Source: Sporolactobacillus laevolacticus DSM 442 (GTDB taxonomy: Bacteria > Bacillota > Bacilli > Bacillales > Sporolactobacillaceae). From it: DNA of 64,000 bases. Below are positions 25,978-34,855 of this stretch, one piece after another. The translations under genes were made by a program, and so were the position numbers. The notes under the pieces were generated by a model. It saw nothing but the letters and a program-made list of their open reading frames with translations. It ran no database searches and was not told where the DNA came from. Where the stretch lies: NCBI RefSeq assembly GCF_000497245.1, contig NZ_AWTC01000004.1:760-64759 (forward strand), given 5' to 3'. Position 1 is the first letter of the stretch, and each line of letters starts with the position of its first letter.

Positions 25978-25991
25978 GATCCAATTGGATC
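25978..25991. promoter_or_regulatory. Palindrome in the MocR promoter region
   Basis: GATCCAATTGGATC is a perfect 14-base palindrome about 70 bases before the MocR start, with TTGGATAC (25961-25968) repeating its half-site nearby. TATGAT at 26014-26019 may be the -10. Candidate binding site for the MocR regulator. Confidence 0.4.
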
Positions 25992-26060
25992 TTTTCAATA
26001 ACAAGTGGCGTGCTATGATAGGAATAATAATTTTTAGAAATCTTACTGAGGGAGGGTACC

Positions 26061-27563
26061 ATGCGACTGGATATTAACCGGAATGAGACGCTTCCTGTGT
26101 ATATGCAAATTGCCAATCGAATTAAAGAGCAAATCCTTTCAGGAATTTTGCCGGCGGGATTCGTGTTGCCGCCGGAGCGAAAAATGGCTGACGATCATGC
26201 GGTGAGCCGAACGACGGTAATCAGGGCTTATGAAGAACTCAAAGCTTTAGGACTCGTTGCGTCACATCGAGGAAAAGGAACAGTGGTGACTGAACGGAAA
26301 GTGCCTGAATCGCACGGGAATGACCAGAAAGTCTTTCCCTTGTCCTGGTACCCCCTGTTTGACAAAAAAATTGCCAATGTGAGCGATACAGTCAGTGAAT
26401 TAATGCATGCGGGCAATCACAACGATGTCATTTCTTTAGCGGCCGGCATTGGTGATCCTAACTTGTATCCTATTTCTACACTACAGCAGATTCAAAGAGA
26501 AAGCCCTCTGGAAAGTGATCAGTTGAATCTTAGTCCTGTTGAGGGTCTCTATTCACTTCGAGAAAGTATCAGCCGGCTAATGACAGGCCGCAACCTGTCT
26601 GTATCGGCAAAAGAAGTAATGATCCTCGCCGGATCCATGCAGGGAATTGATTTCGCCGCACGTGCTCTTCTTTCTCCAGGGGATGCTGTTATTGTTGAGG
26701 AGCCGACGTTTTTACAGGCGATTCAATGCTTTCGGGCGGCAGGGGCAAAAATAATTGGTATCCCAATTGACCGGGAGGGTATTCGACTTGATGTACTCGA
26801 AGCACAGCTCGCGCGCTATAAGCCGAAATTTATTTATACCATTCCCGCCTACCATAATCCGACTGGAGTTGTAATGAGTATAGAGCGTCGAAAGGGCTTG
26901 CTTGACCTTGCTTATCGTTATCAGGTTCCTATTCTCGAAGATGATCCTTATGGCGATATCAGCTTTGCTCAAGAGAGGCTACCGCCGCTGAAGGCACTTG
27001 ATCCCTACGGTTATGTGATCTATCTCAGCACATTCTCGAAAGTGCTTTTTCCCGGCTTGCGGATTGGATGGACCATTGCGCCGGAACCGGTCATGAGAAA
27101 GTTTGCACTCTTAAAACAAATTGCGGATCTTCACGTGAACACACCAGGGCAATTTTTGGTGGACCAATTTCTTAGAAAGGGATACTATGAAGCGCATTTG
27201 CGAAGGACATCGTTGGATTATCAAAAGAAGAGAGATGTCATGGCAAAAGCGTTAACTCAAGCAAAAGGTTTGATTCATTTTGAGATCCCTGACGGAGGTT
27301 TCTATCTTTGGTGCCGGATTCCGTACCAGATTTCGCAAAAAGAGTTACTGGCTTTGTGCTCAGATCAGGGTGTGATCTATACACCGGGCAATGTTTTCTA
27401 TCCTCAGGAAAGTGACGGAGAACATTGGCTGCGTTTGAATTTTACCTATGAATCAATGGATCGTTTGGAACGAGGGCTTTCTATTTTTATAAACGCTGTG
27501 AAGAAGTTGAATAAACAAAGCAGTCAAACCGATTTAGAGACAGGCTCACGGCCGATTGTTTAG
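26061..27563 (+). CDS. MocR/GntR-family regulator with aminotransferase domain
   Basis: 500 residues. An N-terminal GntR winged helix (about 1-75: LPVYMQIANRIKEQILSGIL, PPERKMADDHAVSRTTVIRA) is joined to a fold-type I aminotransferase domain (about 110-490: SLAAGIGDPNLYP, YHNPTGVVMS, EDDPYGDISF, and the PLP lysine in STFSKVLFPGLRIGW). Such regulators use PLP or an amino compound as effector. The next gene is a related stand-alone aminotransferase, 62 bases downstream, a likely target. ATG behind GAGGGAGGG. Confidence 0.9.
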   Translation: MRLDINRNETLPVYMQIANRIKEQILSGILPAGFVLPPERKMADDHAVSRTTVIRAYEELKALGLVASHRGKGTVVTERKVPESHGNDQKVFPLSWYPLFDKKIANVSDTVSELMHAGNHNDVISLAAGIGDPNLYPISTLQQIQRESPLESDQLNLSPVEGLYSLRESISRLMTGRNLSVSAKEVMILAGSMQGIDFAARALLSPGDAVIVEEPTFLQAIQCFRAAGAKIIGIPIDREGIRLDVLEAQLARYKPKFIYTIPAYHNPTGVVMSIERRKGLLDLAYRYQVPILEDDPYGDISFAQERLPPLKALDPYGYVIYLSTFSKVLFPGLRIGWTIAPEPVMRKFALLKQIADLHVNTPGQFLVDQFLRKGYYEAHLRRTSLDYQKKRDVMAKALTQAKGLIHFEIPDGGFYLWCRIPYQISQKELLALCSDQGVIYTPGNVFYPQESDGEHWLRLNFTYESMDRLERGLSIFINAVKKLNKQSSQTDLETGSRPIV

Positions 27564-27624
27564 GCGGATAGGATTCAACAATAGAGATGTTTTAATACAA
27601 AAATATTGAGAGAGAGTGAGATTC

Positions 27625-28833
27625 ATGGAAATAAAATTTTCAGAACGTGCCAAACATGTGTCAAATACAGCAACACGCGAAATCTTAAAAGTTACCGAAA
27701 AACCTGAAATTATTTCTTTTGCCGGTGGTCTGCCAGCACCTGAGCTTTTCCCAGTTGAAGAAATTAAAGCAGCTTGTGAGGCTGTGCTCAATGAATCTGG
27801 GGAACAGGCGCTGCAATACAGCACAACGGAAGGCTATCTTCCTCTACGTCAAGCAATTGTTGATCGGTTAGCAGCGATAGGGATTGATACAACCCCAGAT
27901 AATCTCCTAGTCATTACCGGATCCCAGCAAGGACTGGATTTAACTGGCAAGTTGTTTCTGGACGAAGGCGATATCGTGATCTGTGAGAGCCCGACGTATC
28001 TTGCAGCCATTAATGCGTTCAAAACGTACAATCCAAAATTTGTTGAAGTACCGATGGACGACGAAGGCATGATCATGGATGCACTTGAACAGACACTTCA
28101 AGCGAACCCGGATGCAAAATTCATTTACACAATTCCGGACTTCCAAAATCCAACCGGGCGGACGATGAATCTGGAGCGGCGAAAGAAAATAGTTGAACTG
28201 GCTAATAGATACAACATCATAATCGTGGAGGACAATCCGTACGGTGCCGTTCGTTTTGCCGGTGAAGCACTCCCGCCTGTGAAGCATTTTGATACAGAAG
28301 GCCGTGTTGTCTACCTGAGTACATTCTCTAAAATCTTTGCTCCGGGTCTTCGTCTCGGATGGATTTGTGCAGATGAAACGCTCCTTGAGAAATATGTTGC
28401 CTTTAAGCAGGCTACAGACCTGCATACAGATAGTTTTGCCCAAAGAATCACCGCTAAATATATCGAGCTTTTTGATCTTGAAGAACATATACAGAAAATT
28501 AAAGCAGTCTATCTTTCGCGGCGTGAGAAAATGATGGAATGTATCGATGCCTTTTTCCCGAAACAAGTGAACCACAGTGTTCCGGAGGGCGGTTTGTTCA
28601 TTTGGATTGAACTGCCTGAACAGATTGATACCGAAGAACTCTTTGCCGAGTGTTTGAAAAATAATGTCGCATTTGTGCCGGGAAAACCGTTCTTCCCAAA
28701 TAGTGCGAAAAAAAATACCTTTAGGTTGAACTACTCCAACATGCCGGAAGAAAAAATTGTCGAAGGTATGAAGCGTATTGGAAAAGTTCTAGACGAGGCA
28801 ATAGCAAGTCAGGCTGAAGTTAGTGTTCATTAA
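27625..28833 (+). CDS. PLP-dependent aminotransferase, 2-aminoadipate/LysN-like
   Basis: 402 residues from ATG 27625 behind GAGAGTGAG; the GTG at 27616 sits inside that site. Fold-type I aminotransferase: ISFAGGLPAPELFP (about 32-45), YSTTEGYLPLRQAI, FQNPTGRTMNLERR, EDNPYGAVRF and the PLP lysine in YLSTFSKIFAPGLRLGW (near 235). Most like the LysN/KAT-II group that acts on 2-aminoadipate, Leu or aromatic amino acids. It follows the MocR regulator in the same direction, and a terminator closes the unit. Confidence 0.85.
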   Translation: MEIKFSERAKHVSNTATREILKVTEKPEIISFAGGLPAPELFPVEEIKAACEAVLNESGEQALQYSTTEGYLPLRQAIVDRLAAIGIDTTPDNLLVITGSQQGLDLTGKLFLDEGDIVICESPTYLAAINAFKTYNPKFVEVPMDDEGMIMDALEQTLQANPDAKFIYTIPDFQNPTGRTMNLERRKKIVELANRYNIIIVEDNPYGAVRFAGEALPPVKHFDTEGRVVYLSTFSKIFAPGLRLGWICADETLLEKYVAFKQATDLHTDSFAQRITAKYIELFDLEEHIQKIKAVYLSRREKMMECIDAFFPKQVNHSVPEGGLFIWIELPEQIDTEELFAECLKNNVAFVPGKPFFPNSAKKNTFRLNYSNMPEEKIVEGMKRIGKVLDEAIASQAEVSVH

Positions 28834-28843
28834 TTCATAAGAA

Positions 28844-28879
28844 AACACCTCCGACGGTATGAACCGTTTCGGAGGTGTT
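28844..28879. terminator. Bidirectional terminator between aminotransferase and bioY
   Basis: AACACCTCCGA (28844-28854) pairs with TCGGAGGTGTT (28869-28879); T-rich bases lie on one side and TTTTC-type bases on the other. It serves the convergent genes. Confidence 0.7.
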
Positions 28880-28901
28880 GCTGTTTTCTAAGCTGTTTCT
28901 G

Positions 28902-29465
28902 TCAAGCAGCCGTTTGTTTGCTTGTTTTCAACAATCCAAACTTTGTGAGACGCTGACGGACCTGGATGCCGACAACGCTGGCAATTAACGCTTTGATCAC
29001 ACCGACAACGATGAAGGGATAGACACCGACAGCAAGAGCCTTCGCCCATGAGAGATCCAGCACGAATTTCAGCTGAACGGTTCCAATTACCAAAGTCACA
29101 ATCATACCAACAATATTGGCAACGATGGCCATTGGTGTGTTGAATGCGGTACGTTCGAGAATAAATCCGGTAACAAAGGCAGTCACAATGAATCCGATGA
29201 TATAGCCGCCGGAAGGACCAAGGATGACGCCAAGGCCGCCGTTCATTTCAGCAAATACCGGAAGACCAATAGCACCTAGTCCTGCGTAGACAAGCATTGA
29301 AAGTGTACCGTAGCGACTTCCGAGAATGGTTGCCGTCAGTCCAACGGCAAGTGTTTGTCCGCTGATTGGGATAACCGGAAGTGGGATGTTCACTTGTGCA
29401 AGAATTGCAGTAATCGCTGCAAACAGTGCACATAAAATTAAATTTTTCAGTCTCGAATGATTCAT
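28902..29465 (-). CDS. bioY: Biotin ECF transporter S component BioY
   Basis: 187-residue membrane protein with six helices that binds biotin for uptake with the shared EcfAAT module. The BioY signatures are present: QVNIPLPVIPISGQTLAVGL (about 24-43), GSRYGTLSMLVYAGLGAIGLPVFA (about 49-72), and LGPSGGYIIGF (about 82-92). A BirA-type operator covers its promoter, so it is repressed when biotin is plentiful. ATG with GGGGA upstream. Confidence 0.95.
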   Translation of the reverse strand: MNHSRLKNLILCALFAAITAILAQVNIPLPVIPISGQTLAVGLTATILGSRYGTLSMLVYAGLGAIGLPVFAEMNGGLGVILGPSGGYIIGFIVTAFVTGFILERTAFNTPMAIVANIVGMIVTLVIGTVQLKFVLDLSWAKALAVGVYPFIVVGVIKALIASVVGIQVRQRLTKFGLLKTSKQTAA

Positions 29466-29487
29466 GAGTAAAAGTCCCCTTATATAT

Positions 29488-29518
29488 ATGTTAACCTTAA
29501 CAAGAAATAGGTTAACAT
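29488..29518 (-). promoter_or_regulatory. BirA operator upstream of bioY
   Basis: ATGTTAACC (29488-29496) and GGTTAACAT (29510-29518) form an inverted repeat with a 13-base spacer, the same layout as the biotin-protein ligase/repressor site of Bacillus. Confidence 0.85.
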
Positions 29519-29706
29519 ATATTTTTCGAAATGGCTATATTTTTTCTTTAATAAGCGTGAGCTTTTCACGGAATAACTTGGAAGATTTGGTACGGGAACT
29601 TCCGCTGATTATGGTCCTTAGTTATTTATAAAAAAATCCCATCCCGCTGATTAGGAGATGAGATGCAACTAATTATGATTTATTGTTAACCATGAAGCAT
29701 GCGCGT

Positions 29707-30288
29707 TTACATGGAATGATAGGAAATAACAAAGTGCAGGATTGCTAGAGCTGAGGTTGGATTACAGTATTTGTGGTCAAGATCTCCTTTGAATTTAATG
29801 GAGTCATATTCATTCAGATGATACGTCTCACCGCCTACTTCCAGCGTCAGTTTGCCGGACATTACAGTGACGTATTCAATGACTCCGAATTGATGAGCTT
29901 CGGATGGGTATTCAGCATGAGGTTGCAGGTATCCACGGTAGAGTTCATATAAGCCATGGGATTGAAACAAGGGTTCCGCGACAAATACTTTGTCTGAGCT
30001 CATCAGTTTCAACCCATCTTCTTTTCTGGCGATCGACACGTCGGACTCAATGGACAGAAGAGCGCTCACCGGGATATTCAGGCCGTTGGCAATTTTCCAG
30101 ATGACAGATAGTGTGGGATTGCCTTCGCCGCGTTCAACGTTCATTAAGGTAAGTTTGCTGATCCCGATCTTTTTCGCCAAATGCTCCATGCTCATGCCGC
30201 GATTCGTGCGAAATTGACGCAGATTAGCGCCGATCCGCTTTCCTGCAGCGCCTTCTTCCCAAGGATTACTTTGTACCACTATATACAC
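29707..30288 (-). CDS. XRE-family regulator with cupin domain
   Basis: About 190 residues. The N-terminal HTH (about 17-75: IGANLRQFRTNRGMSMEHLA, KKIGISKLTLMNVERGEGNPTL) is followed by a C-terminal cupin barrel (about 115-190: HAEYPSEAHQFGVIEYVTVM and LTLEVGGETYHLNEYDSI). This class often governs amino acid transport or metabolism. It is divergent from azlCD, a likely target. GTG at 30279 behind AGAGG may be the true start, three codons inside. Confidence 0.85.
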   Translation of the reverse strand: MYIVVQSNPWEEGAAGKRIGANLRQFRTNRGMSMEHLAKKIGISKLTLMNVERGEGNPTLSVIWKIANGLNIPVSALLSIESDVSIARKEDGLKLMSSDKVFVAEPLFQSHGLYELYRGYLQPHAEYPSEAHQFGVIEYVTVMSGKLTLEVGGETYHLNEYDSIKFKGDLDHKYCNPTSALAILHFVISYHSM

Positions 30289-30441
30289 CTCTTTCGGTTG
30301 GTATAATCTAATTTACAAAAAGTAAAACATTATATACTAAATGTGCCGCTTATATTATAATAAACAATAAGTTTAATCTATTATACTATTTGATTGGCTT
30401 TTATAACATCTAAAATGACAGATTCTAAGAAGGGGATCCCA

Positions 30442-31131
30442 TTGATTCAGAAGAAGGAAACGATAAAAACAGCGTGTATGGAAGCATTGCCGCTAGCGCT
30501 TGCGATTGCAACCTACGGCTTGTCTTATGGTGTTTTGGCGACCCAGGTTAAATTTAGTTTGCTTACAGCAGTCAGCATGTCTGTATTTGTTTTTTCAGGA
30601 TCGGCACAGTTGGTTACGGTAGCGATGCTGGCCGGCGGCGCCAGTTTGATTAGTGTGCTGCTTACCGTCATCCTGCTTAATTTGCGCAATCTACTCTACG
30701 GTGCAGCGCTCGCGGAAGGTCTTGCGCCGGCAAAGAAATGGACCGCGTTGCTTGCTTTTGGTATATCGGACGAGCCATTCGTGCTAGCAACTTCACGGTT
30801 TAAAAAGGTGGGCCCTGATCCTCTCTATTTTGCAATTGTGACAGGCATGTTCTATATCGCCTGGATCCTTGCTGCATTCTTCGGTGCTTTGATTGGCAAC
30901 CAACTTGACCCGCAGAAATGGGGCTTAGATCTCGCGTTTCCGGTCACATTTGCTGCGCTGCTTGTCCCTGGACTGAAGGGAAAACCGGTGATTGGAACTG
31001 TTCTGGCTGCAACTGTTATTGCAATGGTGCTCGAATATTTAAAACCGGGCAATGAACTAACGATTATTATTACCGGACTGCTTGCACCGCTAGTCGGACT
31101 TTATTTGCACAGGAGGACAAATCATGCTTAA
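30442..31131 (+). CDS. azlC: Branched-chain amino acid exporter subunit AzlC
   Basis: Large subunit of the AzlCD exporter of leucine/isoleucine analogues; about 229 residues and 6-7 helices. Typical text: EALPLALAIATYGLSYGVLA near the start, VFSGSAQLVTVAMLAGGAS (about 50-68), NLRNLLYGAAL. TTG at 30442 behind AAGGGG is preferred because it puts the first helix about 10 residues in; ATG 30415 and TTG 30394 have no site. Overlaps azlD by eight bases. Confidence 0.9.
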   Translation: MIQKKETIKTACMEALPLALAIATYGLSYGVLATQVKFSLLTAVSMSVFVFSGSAQLVTVAMLAGGASLISVLLTVILLNLRNLLYGAALAEGLAPAKKWTALLAFGISDEPFVLATSRFKKVGPDPLYFAIVTGMFYIAWILAAFFGALIGNQLDPQKWGLDLAFPVTFAALLVPGLKGKPVIGTVLAATVIAMVLEYLKPGNELTIIITGLLAPLVGLYLHRRTNHA

Positions 31132-31441
31132 TCAATGGCTGTTGATTGGCATTCTTGCCATTTCTACGTATTTATCCAGACTTATTGGCGTTGTTTTTAT
31201 GGCTCGGCAGAAAATGAGTCCGTCGTTGCGCCTTTATTTCAATTATGTTCCGATTGCCATCATTGCGGCATTGCTTGTGAAGCAAATTTTCGTTCCTACT
31301 GATGGGCAACTGACAATTTCTCTGCCCGTACTCATCGGGTGCATCTCAACAGCAGTCGCAATTAAAATCACAAGGTTGTTTCTTCCTTCAGTTGTAATCG
31401 GTATTGTGGTCGGTCTGCTTGTCCGGTATTTTTTAATCTAG
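31124..31441 (+). CDS. azlD: Branched-chain amino acid exporter subunit AzlD
   Basis: 105-residue, four-helix small subunit. ILAISTYLSRLIGVVFMARQ and YFNYVPIAIIAALLVKQIF match the AzlD family. The start lies inside the end of azlC, ensuring coupled synthesis of the two-part exporter. Likely controlled by the divergent XRE-cupin regulator. Confidence 0.9.
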   Translation: MLNQWLLIGILAISTYLSRLIGVVFMARQKMSPSLRLYFNYVPIAIIAALLVKQIFVPTDGQLTISLPVLIGCISTAVAIKITRLFLPSVVIGIVVGLLVRYFLI

Positions 31442-31476
31442 AAAACATCAATTCAGCATATATCCTTTTAGTGAGT

Positions 31477-31568
31477 GCGCATATCTCCTTGAGTTTCGTG
31501 CATAAATTTGTAATATCGCGCATAAATCCAGTCGGTTCGCGAATAAACCTAGGGGTTAAGCGCACAAG
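31477..31568. repeat. 21-bp-period motif array 1 (GCGCATAAAT type)
   Basis: GCGCATAT at 31477, GTGCATAAAT at 31498, GCGCATAAAT at 31518, GCGAATAAA at 31539 and GCGCACAAG at 31560: starts are 21, 20, 21 and 21 bases apart. The bases between copies are not conserved. The array lies between azlD and the Zur-controlled genes; no coding role is likely. Confidence 0.65.
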
Positions 31569-31615
31569 TTCTTCAAGGCAGACAAACGAGCAGGTGAATG
31601 ATAGACTCGTAAAAA

Positions 31616-31665
31616 TTGCGTTTTGTTGCAATTTATTATAATATAAATCGTAATTATTACTATTT
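31616..31665 (+). promoter_or_regulatory. Promoter with Zur (zinc) box
   Basis: ATCGTAATTATTACTAT (31647-31663) within a longer near-palindrome (31645-31665) matches the Bacillus Zur box (TCGTAATNATTACGA) with one central base. It overlaps the likely -10 TATAAT (31637-31642) and start region, as a repressor site should. Two downstream genes, a tiny basic protein and a cysteine-free L32, fit zinc-starvation control. Confidence 0.65.
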
Positions 31666-31722
31666 ATATTGATCGATCACCAACATACAATTGAACGTCA
31701 AACTGAAAAGGAGAACGAACAA

Positions 31723-31842
31723 ATGCCAAGCAAAAGTGAACTCTCTAGTGCGCGAAGAGAATTGAAAAGCACAAACAAGAAAACACAGCGAAGAGCATTA
31801 AAAGTTATTAAAGAAGCGAAACGCTTAAAGAAAGGGCTATAA
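31723..31842 (+). CDS. Small basic protein, putative metal homeostasis protein
   Basis: 39 residues, very rich in Lys and Arg (SARRELKSTNKKTQRRALKV), behind AAAAGGAGAACG. It resembles the short proteins annotated as putative metal homeostasis protein in lactobacilli. First gene after the Zur box and 73 bases before rpmF, so probably made under zinc limitation. Function is not established. Confidence 0.55.
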   Translation: MPSKSELSSARRELKSTNKKTQRRALKVIKEAKRLKKGL

Positions 31843-31915
31843 GTTCGGTAAATGATTGAAGACGCCGAATGTTTATTTCTAATCCTTTACCGATAATCGA
31901 AAGAAAGAATAAAAA

Positions 31916-32092
31916 ATGGCTGTGCCGAAAAGAAGAACGTCCACAACACGTAAAAATAAAAGACGTACGAATAAGGGTTTAAATGGTCCTGCATTGTCGC
32001 GTGATCCGCAGACGGGTGAGTATCATCTTTCTCACCGTGTCAATAAAGATGGCTATTACAAGGGCCAGCAAGTGATTGAACCGAAAGATTAA
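31916..32092 (+). CDS. rpmF: Ribosomal protein L32, zinc-independent (C-minus) paralogue
   Basis: 58 residues starting [20 protein letters not shown], the invariant L32 opening, and ending with [15 protein letters not shown]. Both CxxC pairs of the zinc-ribbon form are replaced ([13 protein letters not shown]), so this is the C-minus version that works without zinc and replaces the normal L32 in zinc shortage. The Zur box upstream agrees. The ribosome site is weak (AAAGAA). Confidence 0.85.
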   Translation: MAVPKRRTSTTRKNKRRTNKGLNGPALSRDPQTGEYHLSHRVNKDGYYKGQQVIEPKD

Positions 32093-32106
32093 GAGAAACG
32101 AAGAAA

Positions 32107-32139
32107 AGAGATCGCCTTACAGAAGGGCGATCTCTTTTT
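32107..32139 (+). terminator. Terminator after rpmF
   Basis: AGAGATCGCC (32107-32116) pairs with GGCGATCTCT (32125-32134), one loop of eight, followed by TTTTT. Confidence 0.9.
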
Positions 32140-32263
32140 GTCTTAATCAGTAGCGAACAGATTCGGTGATCGGTTTATGAGTAAGAATTTTACGGTTTTT
32201 AGTTGCAAAATAAATAAGCACATAATAATATAAGTGTATTGATATATAATCGGAGGTGAATAT

Positions 32264-32584
32264 ATGATTGAGACCATTGAAGATATGTCTGTAATTTCTT
32301 CAGTGCTTAAACTACTTGGTGATAAGACACGGCTGACCATTCTTTCTTATTTGAAGGACCAGGAACTTTGTGTCTGTGAACTTGTTGATTTGTTAGACAT
32401 TTCTCAGCCGGCGATCAGCCAGCATTTAAAAAAGTTACGCGTAGCAGAAATTATTCGTGAGCGCAAACAAGGCACATGGGTCTATTACAGCTTGAATGAA
32501 CAGATTCCAACGTATGTGTCAGTAATCATCGATCACTTGCCGAACCAGAATACGAAAGACTGCAGCAATCATGAATGTTGCTAA
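32264..32584 (+). CDS. arsR: Arsenic-responsive repressor ArsR
   Basis: 106-residue ArsR/SmtB winged-helix repressor. The arsenite-binding Cys36-Val-Cys38 (ELCVCELVDLL) lies at the start of the recognition region, followed by ISQPAISQHLKKLRVAEII. The C-terminus ends CSNHECC, giving extra thiols. It heads the arsR-D-A-hesB-B operon and likely represses it; TATAAT at 32247-32252 is the probable -10. ATG behind GGAGGTG. Confidence 0.95.
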   Translation: MIETIEDMSVISSVLKLLGDKTRLTILSYLKDQELCVCELVDLLDISQPAISQHLKKLRVAEIIRERKQGTWVYYSLNEQIPTYVSVIIDHLPNQNTKDCSNHECC

Positions 32585-32721
32585 TAAAAAAAAGTAACAA
32601 ATAAAAGGAAGTAGCAGTGAATGGTGTTCAAAGGCTATTGAGATAGGATTTGATGCAAATCAAGTAATTTACGGAAGAAAAGAAGGAAAAGGGCACTAAT
32701 TAAGAAAGGGACGAAGAACAC

Positions 32722-33081
32722 ATGAAAAGTATTCAAATTTTCGAACCGGCAATGTGCTGTGCTACAGGGGTTTGCGGTCCGGGTGTCAATCCGGAACTGA
32801 TTCGCATCACTGGTGCTGTTGGAAACTTGCAAAGGCAAGGATATCCGATTAACCGTTACAATTTGGCTAACGATCCAGCTGTATTTGCTGAAACAAAGAC
32901 CATTCATGATCTTTTGGAAAGTAAAGGGATGGAAGTATTGCCTGCAACATTTGTCGATGGGCAGCTTGTTAAAGAAGGAACGTACCCAACGAATCAGGAT
33001 CTTGCGAAGTGGACCAGTGTGCCTCTTGATGAACTGAGTAAGAAGCCGCAGTTTCGCATTACGCTCAACGTGAACAACTAA
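32722..33081 (+). CDS. arsD: Arsenic metallochaperone ArsD
   Basis: 119 residues. Cys12-Cys13 and Cys18 (PAMCCATGVCGPGVNPELIR) are the As(III)-binding triad that passes arsenite to the ArsA ATPase. Thioredoxin-like fold follows. Placed directly before arsA, 17 bases apart. The second Cys pairs seen in some ArsD proteins are absent. Confidence 0.95.
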   Translation: MKSIQIFEPAMCCATGVCGPGVNPELIRITGAVGNLQRQGYPINRYNLANDPAVFAETKTIHDLLESKGMEVLPATFVDGQLVKEGTYPTNQDLAKWTSVPLDELSKKPQFRITLNVNN

Positions 33082-33098
33082 GGGAAGAGGAGAACCAT

Positions 33099-34829
33099 TT
33101 GACTCATCTATTTCATCCTCAAAACATGGATCTGACCCCGTTCCTTTTCTTTACGGGAAAAGGAGGTGTAGGAAAGACATCCATTGCGTGCGCGACGGCG
33201 ACCGCTTTAGCCGACAAAGGGGAAAAGGTGCTGCTTATCAGTACCGACCCCGCATCCAATTTACAGGATGTTTTTGGCATTCATTTGACAATGGCATACA
33301 AAGAAATTGCTGAGGTACCTAACCTTTTTGTTTCAAACCTGGATCCAGAGGCGGCTGCGGCGGATTATCGAGAAAAGATTGTCGGACCTTATCGTGGTAA
33401 ATTGCCGGAAGTTGCTGTAAAACAAATGGAAGAACAGCTTTCTGGGAGCTGTACAGTGGAAATTGCGGCTTTTAATACTTTTTCTTCGATGTTGACGGAT
33501 CAATCGATTACTCAGACTTTTGATCATGTTATTTTTGATACGGCGCCAACCGGACACACCTTGCGCCTTTTACAATTGCCAACGGCATGGAGTGGATTTT
33601 TCAAGACGAACACCCATGGAACTTCCTGCCTGGGACCGCTTGCTGGGTTAAGCGATAAGAAGAAGCAGTATGAAGAAACGGTTCAGGCGCTAGCGGATAG
33701 AAAGCGAACGACACTCATGCTAGTCACGCGTCCTGATATTTCAGCACTTTCAGAAGCTGCTCGTGCTTCCAAGGAGCTTAGGAACATTGGTATTGAAAAC
33801 CAATATCTGCTCGTTAATGGACGAATGAAGGAATTCTCTAAAGCAGATTCATTAGCTTCAGCCTTTATCAAGCGTGAGCAACAGGCACTTGCCCATCTTC
33901 CTATTGAATTGAAAAATATCCCTGCATTTGATCTTTTTCTAGCACCTTTCAATATGACGGGTGTCATGAACATTCGCAGGCTTTTTTCTACGGAAAATTC
34001 AAGTGAGGCTGTGCAAACAAGTCATACTGATCAAAATAAAATTGTTCAGTATCCCAAATTGAATGTTGTTATTGACCAGTTGTTGAAACAAAAGCAACGA
34101 GTAATTTTCACCATGGGGAAAGGCGGCGTCGGGAAAACAACCATTGCCCGAAGGATTGCTGTCGGTCTTGCAGCTCATGGAAACAAAGTGCACGTGACAA
34201 CAACAGATCCGGCGGGTCATCTGGATGAACTCATTTCTGGTGAGAACGGAAACATAACCGTCAGCCAGATTGATCCGAAGAAAGAAGTGGAACGTTATCG
34301 GCTGGAAGTGATTAACCAGTCCAAAGATCAACTTGACAGCGAGGGACTGGCTTACCTTGAAGAAGATCTCCGTTCCCCGTGCACAGAAGAGATTGCTGTC
34401 TTTCGTGCATTTGCCGATGTTGTAGAACGAGCCGATGATGAAATCGTTGTTATTGATACAGCGCCATCCGGACATACACTTTTGCTGCTGGATGCGGCGG
34501 AGGCATATCATAGGGAAATTGCTCACACTGCCGGAGAAATACCTGCTTCTGTAAGGAATTTGCTGCCGCGCCTGCGGAATTCGGATCAAACAGCCGTCAT
34601 CATAGTGACCTTGGCTGAGACAACACCTGTATTTGAATCTGAAAGACTGGCGACCGATTTGAAGCGTGCAGGTATTACCCCGAAATGGTGGGTGGTGAAT
34701 CAAAGTTTGGCGGCTGCTAAGACGATTCATCCCGTATTGCAAGTCCGGGCGGCAAACGAACATGCCTGGATTGAGCGTGTCGCAATCGATTCAGAGGATC
34801 ACATGGCTGTTGTGCCCTGGCATGAGTAG
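33099..34829 (+). CDS. arsA: Arsenical pump-driving ATPase ArsA
   Basis: 576-residue two-domain ATPase energising arsenite export by ArsB. The two P-loops are GKGGVGKTS (about 20-28) and GKGGVGKTT (about 340-348), each followed by a DTAPTGHT/DTAPSGHT signature (about 147 and 451). Metal-site cysteines are visible in SGSCTVE (near 118), TSCLGPL (near 172) and RSPCTEE (near 427). TTG start behind AGAGGAG. Confidence 0.95.
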   Translation: MTHLFHPQNMDLTPFLFFTGKGGVGKTSIACATATALADKGEKVLLISTDPASNLQDVFGIHLTMAYKEIAEVPNLFVSNLDPEAAAADYREKIVGPYRGKLPEVAVKQMEEQLSGSCTVEIAAFNTFSSMLTDQSITQTFDHVIFDTAPTGHTLRLLQLPTAWSGFFKTNTHGTSCLGPLAGLSDKKKQYEETVQALADRKRTTLMLVTRPDISALSEAARASKELRNIGIENQYLLVNGRMKEFSKADSLASAFIKREQQALAHLPIELKNIPAFDLFLAPFNMTGVMNIRRLFSTENSSEAVQTSHTDQNKIVQYPKLNVVIDQLLKQKQRVIFTMGKGGVGKTTIARRIAVGLAAHGNKVHVTTTDPAGHLDELISGENGNITVSQIDPKKEVERYRLEVINQSKDQLDSEGLAYLEEDLRSPCTEEIAVFRAFADVVERADDEIVVIDTAPSGHTLLLLDAAEAYHREIAHTAGEIPASVRNLLPRLRNSDQTAVIIVTLAETTPVFESERLATDLKRAGITPKWWVVNQSLAAAKTIHPVLQVRAANEHAWIERVAIDSEDHMAVVPWHE

Positions 34830-34855
34830 ACATTTGGAGACTTTGAGGAGGAATC

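Noticed and set aside
31368-31631. Open frame of 87 codons on the minus strand
   Set aside because: It covers the end of azlD and the 21-bp array; its repeated text is a by-product of the array, and there is no ribosome site.
33999-34763. 254-codon minus-strand frame inside arsA
   Set aside because: Shadow of the second ATPase domain, rich in His/Cys/Arg and without a plausible start site.
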